The notes below the pieces were generated by a model. It saw nothing but the letters and a program-made list of their open reading frames with translations, did no database searches and was not told the DNA's origin. Position numbers and translations under genes: made by a program. DNA of 64,000 bases, taken from contig NZ_CAXIED010000001.1 in the NCBI RefSeq assembly GCF_964023145.1, positions 1,178,001 through 1,242,000 on the forward strand, given 5' to 3'. Origin of the DNA: Chlamydia sp. BM-2023. GTDB taxonomy: Bacteria; Chlamydiota; Chlamydiia; Chlamydiales; Chlamydiaceae. This document shows, piece after piece, positions 1 through 10,607 of this stretch; within the stretch, counting starts at the first letter, position 1, and each line of letters starts with the position of its first letter.

Positions 1-7
1 CAGATTC

Positions 8-2134
8 TTAGAAAATCTGAATTCTTCCTAATGGCTGGATACGAATCTCTGGGAGAATCTCTTGGTAAGAAATCACAGCGATATCAGGGAATTCTGTTTC
101 TATTAATTTCCTTACATATCGCCTTACGTCAATTGCTGTCAACAGCACAGGAGGTTGACCTCCAGGAGGAGTTGGCGTAATTGTATTTCTCATAGATTTT
201 AAGATGAGGTTTACAGAATCAGGATCTAAAGCAAGATAAGATCCCGCGGATGTTTGCTTAATCGCTCCACGAATCATTTCCTCAATTTCTGGATCTAACA
301 AATAAACAGAAATAGCAGATTGGCCCTGGGAGAACTTAAAGCTAATATAAAGTTTAAGAGAAGAACGAACGTATTCTGTAAGTAAAACAGTATCTTTTTC
401 AGTTTGTGCCCACTCACTTAAAGACTCTAAAATAGTACGTAAGTCTTTAATTGATATTTGCTCTTGTACTAAACGCTTAAAGATCTCAGTAAGCTTTTGT
501 AGAGGAATAAGTCGCGTGACTTCTTTAACAAGATCTGGGAACGAGCGTTCCATGAATTCAATCATAGAGCGTACTTCTTGAATTCCAAGGAACTCCTGTG
601 AGCTTCTATGGAAGAAATACGAAAGATGAAGAATAATTACCTCTAAAGGTGTCCAATATTTAATAGCTGCCTTTTCTAAAATGGTTTTAGCATCTTCGCT
701 TACCCAAGCGGAAGGTAAGCCCGCAGCATTTTTGTACGTTGTGAACGGTAAATTATATCTCTTAAGATTTTCTTCTACTTCATTAGTTAGTACGTGATTT
801 GCAGGAATCTTTCCTCGAACATAAGGAACCTCATTAAGAAGAATCATATAGTCATGACCTTCTAATGCAGGGGAGTCCGTTCGCACATGAATACCAGGAT
901 AGCGAATACCAATATCTTGATAAAGAGCTTGGCGCATCTTAGGAATCATATCATCAATAAAACTTTGACCAGATTTTGTTCTTTGCTGAATTAATTTGGA
1001 CAGATCTTTCCCTAATTCTAAAATCACAGGGAGAGTTAATGCGTAATCGTCAGGATTGTCTCCAGCAGGTGCAGCTCCATCAGCAGCACCAACTGTTGTT
1101 GTCGCTCCGGTAGCACCTTTTTTTGATGTGGCATTTTTCTTCGCAAGAAGAATAACTCCAAGAACACCAAAGATAAAAGCAAGAATAGAGAATGACCAAA
1201 GTGGGAATCCTTTAAAGAAGCCCACGCCTAATGTCGCAGCAGCAGCGAGGAGCAAAGCTCTAGGTTCCTTGACCAACTGTGAGGAGATCTCTTTACCCAA
1301 GTTGGTATTCTTATCACTGGAAACACGTGTGGTAACGATACCAGCTGTTAAAGAGATAAGTAGCGAAGGAATCTGAGAAACCAATCCGTCACCGATAGAT
1401 AAAAGGGTGTAAACGTGAGCAGCTTGAGCTAAATCCATGCCATGCATAGCCACGCCAATGGTCAAACCACCAACGATGTTAATTAAAGAGATAACGATAC
1501 CAGCGATAACGTCCCCTTTAATGAACTTCATAGCACCGTCCATGGCTCCGTAAAGTTCACTTTCCTTTTGAATCATAGCACGTTTGTCGCGGGCCTGCTG
1601 CGCGTCAATCATACCGGCACGTAAGTCAGCGTCAATAGCCATCTGCTTACCAGGCATAGCATCTAATCGGAATCTCGCAGCAACCTCGGCGACACGCTCA
1701 GCACCTTTGGTAACAACGATAAACTGAATGATGGTAATGATCAGGAAGATAATAAACCCGACAACATAGTTTCCTCCAACCACGAAGTCTCCGAAAGCTT
1801 GAATGACGTGTCCCGCATAAGCTTTAAGAAGAATCTGTCTGGATGAAGAAATGTTAATCCCCAGACGAAACATCGTAGTGATCAAAAGCAATGAGGGGAA
1901 AACCGATAACTGCAGAGCACTAGGAATATATAAAGCTACCATCAATAGAAAGACGGAAACCGCCAAATTGATAGTAATCATCAAGTCCACAATAGTCGGA
2001 GGCAGTGGCAAGATGATCATGAGAATGACGCCAATCATCCATAGAGCAAGGATGAGGTCACTCGACTTATTGATCATGTTTAGGGCTGCTTCTCCCCCAA
2101 AGGTTCTACTGACAAAATTGAGTAGCTTGTTCAT
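8..2134 (-). CDS. sctV: Type III secretion export gate protein SctV (CdsV/LcrD)
   Basis: This 708-aa protein is the FlhA/LcrD/InvA-family export-gate subunit. It forms the cytoplasmic ring below the inner-membrane export channel of the type III secretion injectisome. The N-terminal ~330 residues hold several hydrophobic membrane segments and the conserved FHIPEP-type stretch (MFRLGINIS, then RFRLDAMPGKQMAIDADL around residues 150-170). The C-terminal half is a soluble cytoplasmic domain. It follows sctU directly, and the junction reads TAATG, so the sctU stop and sctV start share one base and the two are probably translationally coupled. The length is normal for the family. Assignment is firm; in Chlamydia this apparatus delivers Inc proteins such as those encoded further along the window. 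Confidence 0.96.
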   Translation of the reverse strand: MNKLLNFVSRTFGGEAALNMINKSSDLILALWMIGVILMIILPLPPTIVDLMITINLAVSVFLLMVALYIPSALQLSVFPSLLLITTMFRLGINISSSRQILLKAYAGHVIQAFGDFVVGGNYVVGFIIFLIITIIQFIVVTKGAERVAEVAARFRLDAMPGKQMAIDADLRAGMIDAQQARDKRAMIQKESELYGAMDGAMKFIKGDVIAGIVISLINIVGGLTIGVAMHGMDLAQAAHVYTLLSIGDGLVSQIPSLLISLTAGIVTTRVSSDKNTNLGKEISSQLVKEPRALLLAAAATLGVGFFKGFPLWSFSILAFIFGVLGVILLAKKNATSKKGATGATTTVGAADGAAPAGDNPDDYALTLPVILELGKDLSKLIQQRTKSGQSFIDDMIPKMRQALYQDIGIRYPGIHVRTDSPALEGHDYMILLNEVPYVRGKIPANHVLTNEVEENLKRYNLPFTTYKNAAGLPSAWVSEDAKTILEKAAIKYWTPLEVIILHLSYFFHRSSQEFLGIQEVRSMIEFMERSFPDLVKEVTRLIPLQKLTEIFKRLVQEQISIKDLRTILESLSEWAQTEKDTVLLTEYVRSSLKLYISFKFSQGQSAISVYLLDPEIEEMIRGAIKQTSAGSYLALDPDSVNLILKSMRNTITPTPPGGQPPVLLTAIDVRRYVRKLIETEFPDIAVISYQEILPEIRIQPLGRIQIF

Positions 2135-3216
2135 TATAGATGATCGGGTTGGTTAATATTTTTATTGTTAGGATCTTGTGCATTAAGAGAAGTGATGTAG
2201 AGAAGGATTTCTCCAATAGCTTCATACGTGGATTCTGGAATAAACTTCAACTCTTTTCCTTCATCCCAAAGCTGATGCGCTAAAGGGACATTTCTCATAA
2301 TTGGAATGCCGTATTTCTCAGCTTCTGTAATAATTCTCTTCGCACGTAAATTAATTCCCATAGCAATAATCCAGGGAGCTTTATATTTTTCTGGCATGTA
2401 GCCAATAGCAACAGCTATGTCTTTAGGGTTAGAAACTACCGTGCTTGCATGCTTAATTTGCGAAGAAGGATCTTCATAAGCAATTTCTTGAGCAATTTGA
2501 CGGCGTCGTCCCTTAATTTCAGGGTTACCTTCTGTATCCTTAAATTCCTGTTTAACCTCAAACTTTTCCATTTTGAGTTCTTTGGCAAAGTTTTTCCTTT
2601 GATACACTAAATCAAGAACTGCAACCACTAAGAAAAAAATACCAATGGATGTAACTGCTTTATAAAGTATCTGCTTAAAGATAACAGCAATTACAATAGG
2701 AGAAACTCCAGCAGTTTCTATGATCAAAGGAACGCGGTTTTTCAGAGTGATATAAAGAATCAGCGCAGCGCCAAAAATTTTAAGGATAGACTTTAGCAGT
2801 TCTATTAAGGTTTTCACCTTAAATTTCTGCTTTAAATTCTCAATCGGATTGAATTTCTTAATATCAGGCTTAAAAACTTCCGTAGAAAAAGTTGGGCCTA
2901 CAACAAGAAATCCTATAAGAATTCCAACAAACCCTACAGCTCCCAGTAAGGGGAGTGAGGTCGTAAGGATTAAAGTTAAACAGTTTTGTAAATAGAATAG
3001 CGTGACCTTAGGGTCATGATTGATAGGAGCTTCTTTAAAAATAGAAACTAAAAAACTACCAAGATGTTGGGCAAAAAATGACGACAGGTAGAATGTTGTA
3101 AACATCGACACGATAAAAGTAACCGCGGAAGGAAAATCTTGAGATTTTGCTACCTGGCCTTTTTTTCTTGCGTCTCTAAGGCGCTTGGGGGTCGCCTTTT
3201 CTGTTTTTTCGCCCAT
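2134..3216 (-). CDS. sctU: Type III secretion substrate-switch protein SctU (CdsU/YscU)
   Basis: This 360-aa protein is of the FlhB/YscU family, which sits in the inner membrane and switches the secretion apparatus between substrate classes after self-cleavage. It opens with the typical basic GEKTEKATPKRLRDARKKGQ segment, then has four hydrophobic segments (about residues 30-58, 75-110, 140-160, 170-202) and a soluble C-domain. The autocleavage tetrapeptide, normally NPTH, reads NPKD at residues 263-266 in the codons. The Asn-Pro needed for cleavage is kept and the Thr-His is replaced. It is the first gene of a sctU-sctV unit behind a plausible sigma66 promoter. I see no strong Shine-Dalgarno before the ATG. 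Confidence 0.96.
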   Translation of the reverse strand: MGEKTEKATPKRLRDARKKGQVAKSQDFPSAVTFIVSMFTTFYLSSFFAQHLGSFLVSIFKEAPINHDPKVTLFYLQNCLTLILTTSLPLLGAVGFVGILIGFLVVGPTFSTEVFKPDIKKFNPIENLKQKFKVKTLIELLKSILKIFGAALILYITLKNRVPLIIETAGVSPIVIAVIFKQILYKAVTSIGIFFLVVAVLDLVYQRKNFAKELKMEKFEVKQEFKDTEGNPEIKGRRRQIAQEIAYEDPSSQIKHASTVVSNPKDIAVAIGYMPEKYKAPWIIAMGINLRAKRIITEAEKYGIPIMRNVPLAHQLWDEGKELKFIPESTYEAIGEILLYITSLNAQDPNNKNINQPDHL

Positions 3217-3262
3217 TGATTGGCCAACGTTAGATAAAGAGCATTAACTAGGAATTATCTGC

Positions 3263-3291
3263 AAATTACCTCATAAGCGTGTTTTTCACAA
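3263..3291 (-). promoter_or_regulatory. Putative sigma66 promoter of sctU-sctV
   Basis: Reading the minus strand, a TTGTGA hexamer (3291-3286) is followed after exactly 17 nt by TAATTT (3268-3263). This would start transcription about 40 nt upstream of the sctU ATG. The match to the -35/-10 consensus is partial, and AT-rich DNA produces such matches by chance. Confidence 0.4.
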
Positions 3292-3417
3292 GAGAGAAGC
3301 CTAGGGGGCTGAATGTTAATTACGATAAACATTTATTCTTGTTACTTTAATTTAATAAAAAAATATTAGTCAGTAAACTTCCGATGCTGTATCGTCTTTG
3401 ATGATCACACTAAAGGT

Positions 3418-3489
3418 GCTAGGCCTGAAACGTTAAGGATCTAGCGCAAAATCCCATGGGCGCAAAATCAGAGATTTTGTGTTCGTGGG
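3418..3489 (+). other. Two adjacent hairpins in the 325-bp sctU/ychF intergenic region
   Basis: The divergent sctU/ychF gap (3217-3541) contains no credible ORF. It carries the sctU promoter on one side and a structured segment on the other. Hairpin A pairs GCTAG (3418-3422) with CTAGC (3441-3445), with CCT/AGG inside. Hairpin B pairs CGCAAAATC (3461-3469) with GATTTTGTG (3473-3481) through one G-U pair, and CCCAT (3453-3457) with GTGGG (3485-3489). A direct repeat GCGCAAAATC occurs at 3444-3453 and 3460-3469. There is no T-run after either stem, so this does not look like a plain terminator. A structured ychF leader or a small RNA is possible. Confidence 0.4.
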
Positions 3490-3541
3490 CGTTCTTATAC
3501 CTACTTAGTTGAAAGGTAAAAATATCCACAGAAGATGACAT

Positions 3542-4636
3542 ATGAGCCATACAGAGTGCGGAATCGTAGGACTCCCAAATGTAGGTAAGTCCGGGCTATT
3601 TAATGCTCTTACTGGAGCTCAAGTAGCTTCTTGTAACTACCCCTTTTGCACAATTGATCCAAATGTAGGTATTGTTCCGGTTATTGATAACCGATTAGAT
3701 ATTTTGGCTAAGATGAGCCAAAGCCAAAAGATCATCTATGCAGATATGAAGTTTGTCGATATTGCAGGCTTAGTAAAAGGAGCTGCAGACGGTGCGGGTT
3801 TAGGAAATCGTTTTCTTTCCCATATTCGAGAAACTCATGCCATAGCTCATGTTGTTCGTTGTTTTGATAATGACGATGTTACTCATGTGTCTGGAAAGAT
3901 AGACCCCCGAGATGATATTTCTGTTATTAACCTGGAATTAATCTTTTCTGATTTTTCATCAGCTACCAGTATTCACAGTAGATTAGAAAAGCAGGCTAAA
4001 GGGAAAAAAGACTTAGGAGCTGTTTTACCTTTGCTAGATAAAGTAATAAAGCATTTGGAAAGTGGCAATCCCGTACGTACTCTGGATTTATCTCCTGAAG
4101 AACATCTGCAACTCAAGCCTTATCCCTTCTTAACAGCGAAGCCTATGCTATACATAGCCAATATAGGTGAAGACTCTTTGGCAACCATGCACAATGATTA
4201 TGTGGCTATTGTTGAAGAGGTTGCTAAACAGGAAAATGCTCAAGTTGTTCCTATTTGTGTGCAATTAGAAGAAGAGGTAATTTCTCTCCCTGTTGAAGAA
4301 CGCCAGGATTTTCTAAGTAGCCTAGGTCTTCAAGAATCAGGATTGAATAGGTTGGTACGCGCTGCCTATCATACTCTAGGGTTAATTTCATACTTTACAA
4401 CAGGACCACAAGAAACTAGAGCGTGGACTATTCCTATAGGATCTACAGCTGCTGAAGCTGCAGGACAGATTCATACGGATATTCAAAAAGGATTCATTCG
4501 TGCAGAGGTTGTAACTCTTCAAGACATGATAACTTATGATGGTCGCACAGGGGTGCGTGAGGCTGGCAAACTACGCGCTGAAGGTAGAGATTATATTGTT
4601 CAAGACGGCGATATCATGCTTTTCTTGCACAATTAG
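3542..4636 (+). CDS. ychF: Redox/ribosome-associated ATPase YchF (Obg-related)
   Basis: This 364-aa protein belongs to the YchF/OLA1 family of the Obg-like P-loop NTPases, which bind ATP rather than GTP and associate with ribosomes. The P-loop GLPNVGKS is at residues 10-17, the switch region contains DIAGLVKGAADGAGLGN, and the specificity motif reads NIGE (NxxE form) in place of the GTPase NKxD. The C-terminus is the usual TGS-like end (FIRAEVV ... [14 protein letters not shown]). Length is standard. Its last 23 nt overlap the 3' end of the convergent ribF gene. It is the only plus-strand gene in the first 12 kb. Confidence 0.96.
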   Translation: MSHTECGIVGLPNVGKSGLFNALTGAQVASCNYPFCTIDPNVGIVPVIDNRLDILAKMSQSQKIIYADMKFVDIAGLVKGAADGAGLGNRFLSHIRETHAIAHVVRCFDNDDVTHVSGKIDPRDDISVINLELIFSDFSSATSIHSRLEKQAKGKKDLGAVLPLLDKVIKHLESGNPVRTLDLSPEEHLQLKPYPFLTAKPMLYIANIGEDSLATMHNDYVAIVEEVAKQENAQVVPICVQLEEEVISLPVEERQDFLSSLGLQESGLNRLVRAAYHTLGLISYFTTGPQETRAWTIPIGSTAAEAAGQIHTDIQKGFIRAEVVTLQDMITYDGRTGVREAGKLRAEGRDYIVQDGDIMLFLHN

Positions 4637-5528
4637 TAGAGAAGAACATCTTAGCTTCCCGAATATCTTCATGAATAGCTGTCGAAAGCTTTTCTCGAGA
4701 AGTAAAAGTTTTTTCTTTGCGAAGAAATTTCTTTGGTATTACCGAAACGGTTTCATTATATAAGTTCCCAGAAAAATCAAAGAGATGAGCTTCTAAGCAT
4801 AATGAATTTCTTCCTACTGTAGGGGCATGGCCAAGATTCATAATGCCGAGATAGGATTTGTCATTATGCTCTATTTCACACGCATACACACCATAGGGAA
4901 GTAAACACTGTTCTTGTGGGAGGTTGATAGTTGCTACGCCTAGCTGAGAGCCTAAGCCATAACCGGCTTCTATTTTCCCTGAATACTTATATGCATGCCC
5001 TAAGCAGCTATTCGCTCTATCTATGTCTCCTTGAGATAAGAATTGTCGAATTCTATTACTCGAAATGATCTCATCGCCCATTTTGTAAGGGGGAACCTCT
5101 ATAATTTCTATGCCTAATGATTCTGTTAAAGGTCGTAATGATTGGGCGTTGCCGGTACCACCTTTCCCTAGTCTAGAGTCATAACCTAGGATTAAACGCT
5201 TGCAATGTAGCGTTTGATGTAATGAAAGAATAAAGCTTTCTGCAGATTGATTTGAAAAGCTTTGGGTAAAGGGGAGAATGCCGAGACAGTCAACAGGAAA
5301 GTCTTGTAAACGTTGTAACCTTTCTTCTGTGCTTATTATTAGCTTTGGTCCTGGGGATTTTAAAATTGCTTGTGGATGCACATCAAAAGTAATAATTCCT
5401 GAAGTCCCTGGATATGAGGATAAGGTCATGAGTAATTTCTTATGACCTAAGTGACAACCGTCAAAAAAACCTATAGTTATAGAATCCAAAGGAAAGGGGA
5501 TCGAAGCTAAACTATAGGATATTTCCAT
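4614..5528 (-). CDS. ribF: Bifunctional riboflavin kinase / FAD synthetase RibF
   Basis: This 304-aa protein makes FMN from riboflavin and then FAD from FMN. The N-terminal adenylyltransferase domain has the nucleotidyltransferase motif [10 protein letters not shown] near residue 22 and a later SSNRIRQFL segment. The C-terminal riboflavin-kinase domain shows [14 protein letters not shown] (usually LGFPTAN, with Thr and Asn retained), [10 protein letters not shown], and [14 protein letters not shown] with the expected acidic residue. It overlaps truB by 17 nt at its start and ychF by 23 nt at its end. It is the last gene of a long minus-strand run starting at nusA or rpsA. Confidence 0.94.
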   Translation of the reverse strand: MEISYSLASIPFPLDSITIGFFDGCHLGHKKLLMTLSSYPGTSGIITFDVHPQAILKSPGPKLIISTEERLQRLQDFPVDCLGILPFTQSFSNQSAESFILSLHQTLHCKRLILGYDSRLGKGGTGNAQSLRPLTESLGIEIIEVPPYKMGDEIISSNRIRQFLSQGDIDRANSCLGHAYKYSGKIEAGYGLGSQLGVATINLPQEQCLLPYGVYACEIEHNDKSYLGIMNLGHAPTVGRNSLCLEAHLFDFSGNLYNETVSVIPKKFLRKEKTFTSREKLSTAIHEDIREAKMFFSTNCARKA

Positions 5529-6219
5529 GAAAGTCTCTTAAGTGGGGAGATACATCAAAATCGGGGTTATCCAAAAGACGACCATCAATACATTGATCTA
5601 TAGAAAAACTACCACTACGCAATCTTCGAAGTTCTTCTAAATAAGCTCCACAGCCTAACATATTTCCTAACTCGTGCGCAATACTACGAATATACGTCCC
5701 CTTACTACAATGTACGGAAAAATGAAGAAGAGGGTACTCATATTTTGTAATTTGTAAACTTACTTGCACTGTAGAATGGCGACGCTCTATTGATAATCCT
5801 TTACGGGCGTACTCATAGAGCTTTTTTCCATTAATTTTTTTTGCAGAGAACATTGGAGGAATTTGTTGGATTTCTCCTTGAAAATATTGTGCTGCCTCTA
5901 AAATTTCTTCGTAAGTTGGAATTTTTTTAGATCTACCAACAATTTTCCCATTGCAGTCATAGGAATCAGTAGTTGTTCCAAAATGAGCAACTCCTGCGTA
6001 TTCCTTATCCTCAAATAATAACACATCAGATAGTCGTGTAAACTTACGCCCTACGAGCATGACCATTACGCCTGTAGCAAAAGGGTCTAGAGTCCCGGCA
6101 TGGCCGATTTTTTTCACTCCAATCAATTTTGTAAGAGCGCGAATAAGGCTAAATGAAGTTCTTCCTTCAGGCTTATCTATTAGAAGAATACCTTCTTTAA
6201 GTTCTGTAGCAAGTTCCAT
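5512..6219 (-). CDS. truB: tRNA pseudouridine-55 synthase TruB
   Basis: The enzyme isomerises U55 in the T-loop of tRNAs. The catalytic motif [14 protein letters not shown] carries the nucleophilic Asp, and KRING-like motifs follow ([28 protein letters not shown]). I place the start at the ATG at 6219, giving 235 aa beginning [10 protein letters not shown], because about ten residues before the ILLIDKP strand is normal. The frame is open to a TTG at 6267 that overlaps the rbfA stop as TTGA with an AGGA upstream, so a 251-aa form cannot be excluded. It lies between rbfA and ribF. Confidence 0.94.
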   Translation of the reverse strand: MELATELKEGILLIDKPEGRTSFSLIRALTKLIGVKKIGHAGTLDPFATGVMVMLVGRKFTRLSDVLLFEDKEYAGVAHFGTTTDSYDCNGKIVGRSKKIPTYEEILEAAQYFQGEIQQIPPMFSAKKINGKKLYEYARKGLSIERRHSTVQVSLQITKYEYPLLHFSVHCSKGTYIRSIAHELGNMLGCGAYLEELRRLRSGSFSIDQCIDGRLLDNPDFDVSPHLRDFHGNIL

Positions 6220-6263
6220 AATGATGTCGTCAATGTTAGATCTTTCTAAAGAAGTACAGTTAA

Positions 6264-6626
6264 TCAACTTTTATCCTGCTCGCGTATTTTCCATAGCAGG
6301 TTTTCTATATGATCTTGAGGAGAAAAAATATCTTCGAGATAAAAATTTAACTCAGGAAAATACTTAAGCACAACTCCTTTAGAGGCTTTATAGGCAATAT
6401 AGCCTGAAGAAGACTTCAAAGCCTCTAAAGTTTCAGCTTGCGTATTTTCATGAGGCATAATTGAAACATAGACACGTGCTGCATGTAAATCTTTGGATAA
6501 AGATACCCTAGTCACTGTAATCCAACGATTGGAAATCTTAGGGTGCTTCACATCTTTTAAGATAACATTAGCAATAGCCTCACGGAGTAATGAGTTAACT
6601 TTTTGTATGCGTCTATTTTCTGTCAT
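6264..6626 (-). CDS. rbfA: 30S ribosome-binding factor RbfA
   Basis: This 120-aa RbfA protein is a KH-fold factor that binds the 16S rRNA 5' helix and helps late 30S maturation and cold adaptation. The family pattern is visible: [19 protein letters not shown] at the start, then [25 protein letters not shown] with the expected beta-strand alternation. It sits 5 nt downstream of infB, the classic infB-rbfA-truB order. Length is typical. Confidence 0.95.
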   Translation of the reverse strand: MTENRRIQKVNSLLREAIANVILKDVKHPKISNRWITVTRVSLSKDLHAARVYVSIMPHENTQAETLEALKSSSGYIAYKASKGVVLKYFPELNFYLEDIFSPQDHIENLLWKIREQDKS

Positions 6627-6631
6627 AATCT

Positions 6632-9304
6632 TTAAAGCTTTTGTGGGTGATAGATCACTTCATAACATTGCAGAATATCACCTATTTGGGCGTTTTGATA
6701 TCCTTCTAATAAAATACCACATTCAAGTCCTTTCTTAACTTCCTTAACATCTTCTTTAACTCGTTTTAAAGAGGATAGGTTGCCTTTCCAAAGAACTTCA
6801 TTATCGCGTAAAACACGAACTTTTTGGTTTCGAGTCATTACACCTTCAGAAACTAAACAGCCGTAAATTGTACCTAATTGTGATGATTTAAAGGTTTCCT
6901 TAATTTCTGCAGAACCAAGATTTTTCTCCTCAGCAATAGGATCTAGAAGAGCCGTCATCATTTCCTTAACAGCATCTACCGCGTGGTAAATAATGTTAAA
7001 CAGCTGAACCTTTACTCCTAGATTTTTAATCAGGGATTCGGCGTGACTTTCTATTCCCGTATGGAAACCAATAATAACAGCTTTGGATGCTGCTGCTAAG
7101 CGAATATCTGATTCAGAAATTTCTCCAACACCGCTGGAAAGTATCTCAGCACTTACCTTTTCAGATAAGATTTTTAAGATAGAACTAGCTAAAGCTTCAA
7201 TAGAGCCTTGGACGTCAGCTTTGATAATCAGTTTGAGAATCTTCTTATTTTGTAGCATTACGTCGAAGTTAGGACGTTTTTTCTGTAAGGCAAATTTTTG
7301 CTGGCCGGCAAGTCTAGCACCAATAATTTCTTTAGCTGTTTTTTCATTTTTAACAACTACAAAAGAATCTCCAGCTTTTGGAATGCTTGATAATCCAGTA
7401 ATTAAAGCGGGGACGGATGGTGCAGCTAATTGCATTAATTGATTATGCTCGTTATGCATGGTTTTAACTTTACCATAACAATCATTGAAAACTAGCGCCT
7501 CTCCTAGATGTAGGGTACCATTTTGAACCAAAACAGTCGCGACAGCTCCTAAACCTTTGTGTAACTCGGATTCAATAACAAGACCACGAGCACGAGCCGT
7601 AGGGTTTGCTTTTAATTCTAAAACTTCCGCTTGTAGAGCAAGCATTTCCAATAATTCAGACAAACCTTCTCCTGTCTTTGCAGAAGTGTTAATCGTTACA
7701 ATTGTTCCGCCCCAAGCTTCAGGTAATAGGTTGATCTCAGATAGCTGTCTGTAAATTGTTTCCGCGTTGAAATTAGGCTTATCACATTTATTAATAGCTA
7801 CAACAATAGTAATATTTGCAGCGCGGGCATGTTTAACGGCTTCTAGAGTTTGTTCCTTGATGCCTTCATCACCGGCAACAACTAATACAACAATATCGCA
7901 AACTTCAGCTCCACGAGCTCTCATAGCAGAAAAAGCTTCGTGACCAGGAGTATCTAAAATCGTGATGTTCCCTACAGGAGTGGAACAGCAAAAAGCTCCC
8001 ATGTGCTGTGTAATAGCCCCTGCTTCTATCATGGCTATGTTGCTTTTTCTTAAAGCATCAATCAAGGTAGTTTTGCCGTGATCCACGTGACCCATGAAGG
8101 CTACGATAGGGGGACGAATAATAAGTTTAGACGGATCTGTTTCTTGTATTTCTTCTTTAACAGTATTGCTTTCGATACAGAGTTTGTCCTGTTCGGATGA
8201 ATCGATATCGATTGTACAACCAAACTCCAAACCAATAAACTGTACTGTGGTTTCATTATCCAAAACATCATTCACAACATAAGTCATACCGTGGATGAAC
8301 ATTTTTTGAATAAGTTCGGAAGCTTTTAGCTTCATTTCTGCAGCAAGATCTTTGATCGTAATGGGCAGAGGTACTTTAATATGTGTAGGACGTTGGATAA
8401 GATGTTCGTCGTAGTGTTTTTTTGTTTTCTGGACACGCTTTTTACGCCATTTATCATCTTCATTACTGTCGTTTAAACCGTAACGATCTCGTCCTGTAAA
8501 TGCTTTAGGACTCTCGTCTTTTTTAGCACGATCACGAAAATCAGACCCAGGCTTTTTCCCTGCATCCCTGCGATAAAAAGGTTGGGATGGACGGTTATTA
8601 GATGGAGAGTGTTGTTTATCTCCAGAAGACTCCGAGGATTGAGAAGGCTTGGCTTGATTCGGCCCTGTGCGTTCCTTTGGAGCAGGCTTATCTTCTTTTT
8701 TAGGGGCTTTAAATGTTTTCGCCAGCAAATGGTTAATATGCTTCCCGGTAGGGCCAAAGTTAGATTTGATAGAAACAACGCTTCTAGGCTGCTCTAGTTT
8801 TTTTGCCACAGGCTCAGCTTCTTTTTTAGGGGCTGGCGCTTCTTGAATAGCAGGCGCTACTTCTTCTACAGGGGTGGTTGCAATGGACTCTGTCATCTCT
8901 TCATGTGTCTGTTCAACAGGAGAATAAGAACTTACTTCTTCCGTAGAGGGGGTGAAAACTGTAGTAGCATCAGATTCTACTGAAGTGGGAGAAGATGAGT
9001 CTAGATCTTCAGATGCAAATGATGAACGATTTTTAGCTCGAATTCTACGCGGAGAGGAAACTTCTGTAGGGAGAGGCTCAGCCATTGTAGATACGTTGAC
9101 ATCTACAACACTTTTTTTCTTTACTACTTTTTCTTTCACAGCTTTTTCAGGTACCTTTGTAGAAGGCTTTTCTGAAGAGCTTTTAGTTTCTGAAGATCCT
9201 GCTTGAGCCAATTTTTGTTTTAATTTGTCTAATCCAGCAGCTTTCGTTAATTGAGCGTTTTTAATCTTCAATTTTAGGTTTTTCGTCAACTTTGCCTTCT
9301 CCAT
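6632..9304 (-). CDS. infB: Translation initiation factor IF-2
   Basis: IF-2 delivers formyl-Met-tRNA to the 30S subunit and promotes subunit joining with GTP. A long charged, low-complexity N-terminal region (about 300 residues, rich in Ser, Pro, Glu, Lys) precedes the IF2 N-domain. The G domain shows [16 protein letters not shown] and NKCD. Domains II-IV follow, ending near the stop. I choose the ATG at 9304 (890 aa, [13 protein letters not shown]). An in-frame start at 9337 would add 11 residues inside nusA. Either way infB begins inside the 3' end of nusA, so the pair is translationally linked. Confidence 0.96.
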   Translation of the reverse strand: MEKAKLTKNLKLKIKNAQLTKAAGLDKLKQKLAQAGSSETKSSSEKPSTKVPEKAVKEKVVKKKSVVDVNVSTMAEPLPTEVSSPRRIRAKNRSSFASEDLDSSSPTSVESDATTVFTPSTEEVSSYSPVEQTHEEMTESIATTPVEEVAPAIQEAPAPKKEAEPVAKKLEQPRSVVSIKSNFGPTGKHINHLLAKTFKAPKKEDKPAPKERTGPNQAKPSQSSESSGDKQHSPSNNRPSQPFYRRDAGKKPGSDFRDRAKKDESPKAFTGRDRYGLNDSNEDDKWRKKRVQKTKKHYDEHLIQRPTHIKVPLPITIKDLAAEMKLKASELIQKMFIHGMTYVVNDVLDNETTVQFIGLEFGCTIDIDSSEQDKLCIESNTVKEEIQETDPSKLIIRPPIVAFMGHVDHGKTTLIDALRKSNIAMIEAGAITQHMGAFCCSTPVGNITILDTPGHEAFSAMRARGAEVCDIVVLVVAGDEGIKEQTLEAVKHARAANITIVVAINKCDKPNFNAETIYRQLSEINLLPEAWGGTIVTINTSAKTGEGLSELLEMLALQAEVLELKANPTARARGLVIESELHKGLGAVATVLVQNGTLHLGEALVFNDCYGKVKTMHNEHNQLMQLAAPSVPALITGLSSIPKAGDSFVVVKNEKTAKEIIGARLAGQQKFALQKKRPNFDVMLQNKKILKLIIKADVQGSIEALASSILKILSEKVSAEILSSGVGEISESDIRLAAASKAVIIGFHTGIESHAESLIKNLGVKVQLFNIIYHAVDAVKEMMTALLDPIAEEKNLGSAEIKETFKSSQLGTIYGCLVSEGVMTRNQKVRVLRDNEVLWKGNLSSLKRVKEDVKEVKKGLECGILLEGYQNAQIGDILQCYEVIYHPQKL

Positions 9305-10565
9305 ATTTGCTGACTTGCTCAAGGATCTTATAAGCAAGTTCTAAACTGATTCCAGGAACAGAAGCAAGATCATTAGCACTGGCTAATAATACCTTTCTGA
9401 TCGTGTCGTATCCCGCGTGAACAAGATTTTGAACAACCAACTTACTAATGCCTTCCATTTCTAACGGCTCATCTAATTGAGGGTTGTCAAATTCCGCTAG
9501 TTGCAGGCGTTGAATTTCTAATAGTTTATTGTATTCGCTCATACGTTGGACCTCGAGCTCATAGTCTAAGATTTGACTAATCAATCGAGCATTAATTCCT
9601 CGTTTGCCTATAACTGTTGCGTAGTCAGCATCGTGAACAACTATAGCAATAACTTTGTCATCTTCTAAGATGGCAATTTTTTGAATTTCTATGGGACAAA
9701 GCAAATTTTGCAGTAATTCTGTAGGTACGGGAGAATAGTTTACAATATCTATTTTCTCGTCGTTTAGCTCACGAATAATATTTTTTACTCGAGAACCTCT
9801 CATACCAACAAAAGCTCCTACAGGATCCGTTTTTGGATCAGATGAGCTTACAGCTAGTTTGGTTCTATAGCCTGCTTCACGGGCAATTTTAACAATTTCA
9901 ACAGAACCTTCTTCTAATTCTGGGACTTCTTGGAGGAAAAGTTGCTTAACAAACTCCGCATGACTACGGCTGAGAATAACTTCAGCACCACCATTTTCAG
10001 ATTCCTGAACTTCATATAATAGGGCATAAATCTTATCCCCAATTTTATGCTTTTCTGTTCTAGGATAAAAGCGAGAGGGCAGTAAACCTTCGACTTTCCC
10101 CAAATCTATAACTAAATTTGACCCTTTTGCAAATCGCTTAACAATTCCAGAAAGAATCTCGTTAACTCTATGTCGATATTCTTCATAGATAACGTCTCTT
10201 TCTGCATGACGTAACTTTTGACCTATAATTTGTCGAGCTGCGTGGGCTGCAATTCTTCCAAAATGTTCGGAAACGAACGGCACGTCCATGTACTGACCGA
10301 TTTCACACTCTGGATCGTATTCGCGAGCCTTGTCTAAAGGAATTTCTTTGCTGGGATTTTGACAGACGTCTACGATTTCTTTTTCGCAAAAAACTTCTAT
10401 ATCACCCGTTCGAGAATTAATATTTACAGAAACGTTAGCATCATCTCTTAGTGTTTTTTTTGCTGCAATTTTTAAGGCTGATTCAATGGCACTTATGATA
10501 ATAGGGCGTTGAATTCCTTTTTCCTTTTCCATGTAGTCAAAAATAGCTACAAGATCTTTATTCAT
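9261..10565 (-). CDS. nusA: Transcription termination/antitermination factor NusA
   Basis: This 434-aa NusA protein binds RNA polymerase and nascent RNA to modulate pausing, termination and antitermination. In order it shows an N-terminal RNAP-binding domain, an S1 domain (about 130-200), two KH domains (GMRGSRVKNIIRELN and VIGKRGINARLISQI), and one C-terminal helix-hairpin-helix acidic-repeat-like segment (NDLASVPGISLELAYKILEQ). Its stop lies inside the infB start region. It is separated from rpsA upstream by a 90-bp gap carrying a strong hairpin. Confidence 0.95.
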   Translation of the reverse strand: MNKDLVAIFDYMEKEKGIQRPIIISAIESALKIAAKKTLRDDANVSVNINSRTGDIEVFCEKEIVDVCQNPSKEIPLDKAREYDPECEIGQYMDVPFVSEHFGRIAAHAARQIIGQKLRHAERDVIYEEYRHRVNEILSGIVKRFAKGSNLVIDLGKVEGLLPSRFYPRTEKHKIGDKIYALLYEVQESENGGAEVILSRSHAEFVKQLFLQEVPELEEGSVEIVKIAREAGYRTKLAVSSSDPKTDPVGAFVGMRGSRVKNIIRELNDEKIDIVNYSPVPTELLQNLLCPIEIQKIAILEDDKVIAIVVHDADYATVIGKRGINARLISQILDYELEVQRMSEYNKLLEIQRLQLAEFDNPQLDEPLEMEGISKLVVQNLVHAGYDTIRKVLLASANDLASVPGISLELAYKILEQVSKYGEGKVDEKPKIED

Positions 10566-10607
10566 TATACTCCTCTTATAAGTAAGGAAACTGACAGAGT
10601 GCTAAGT

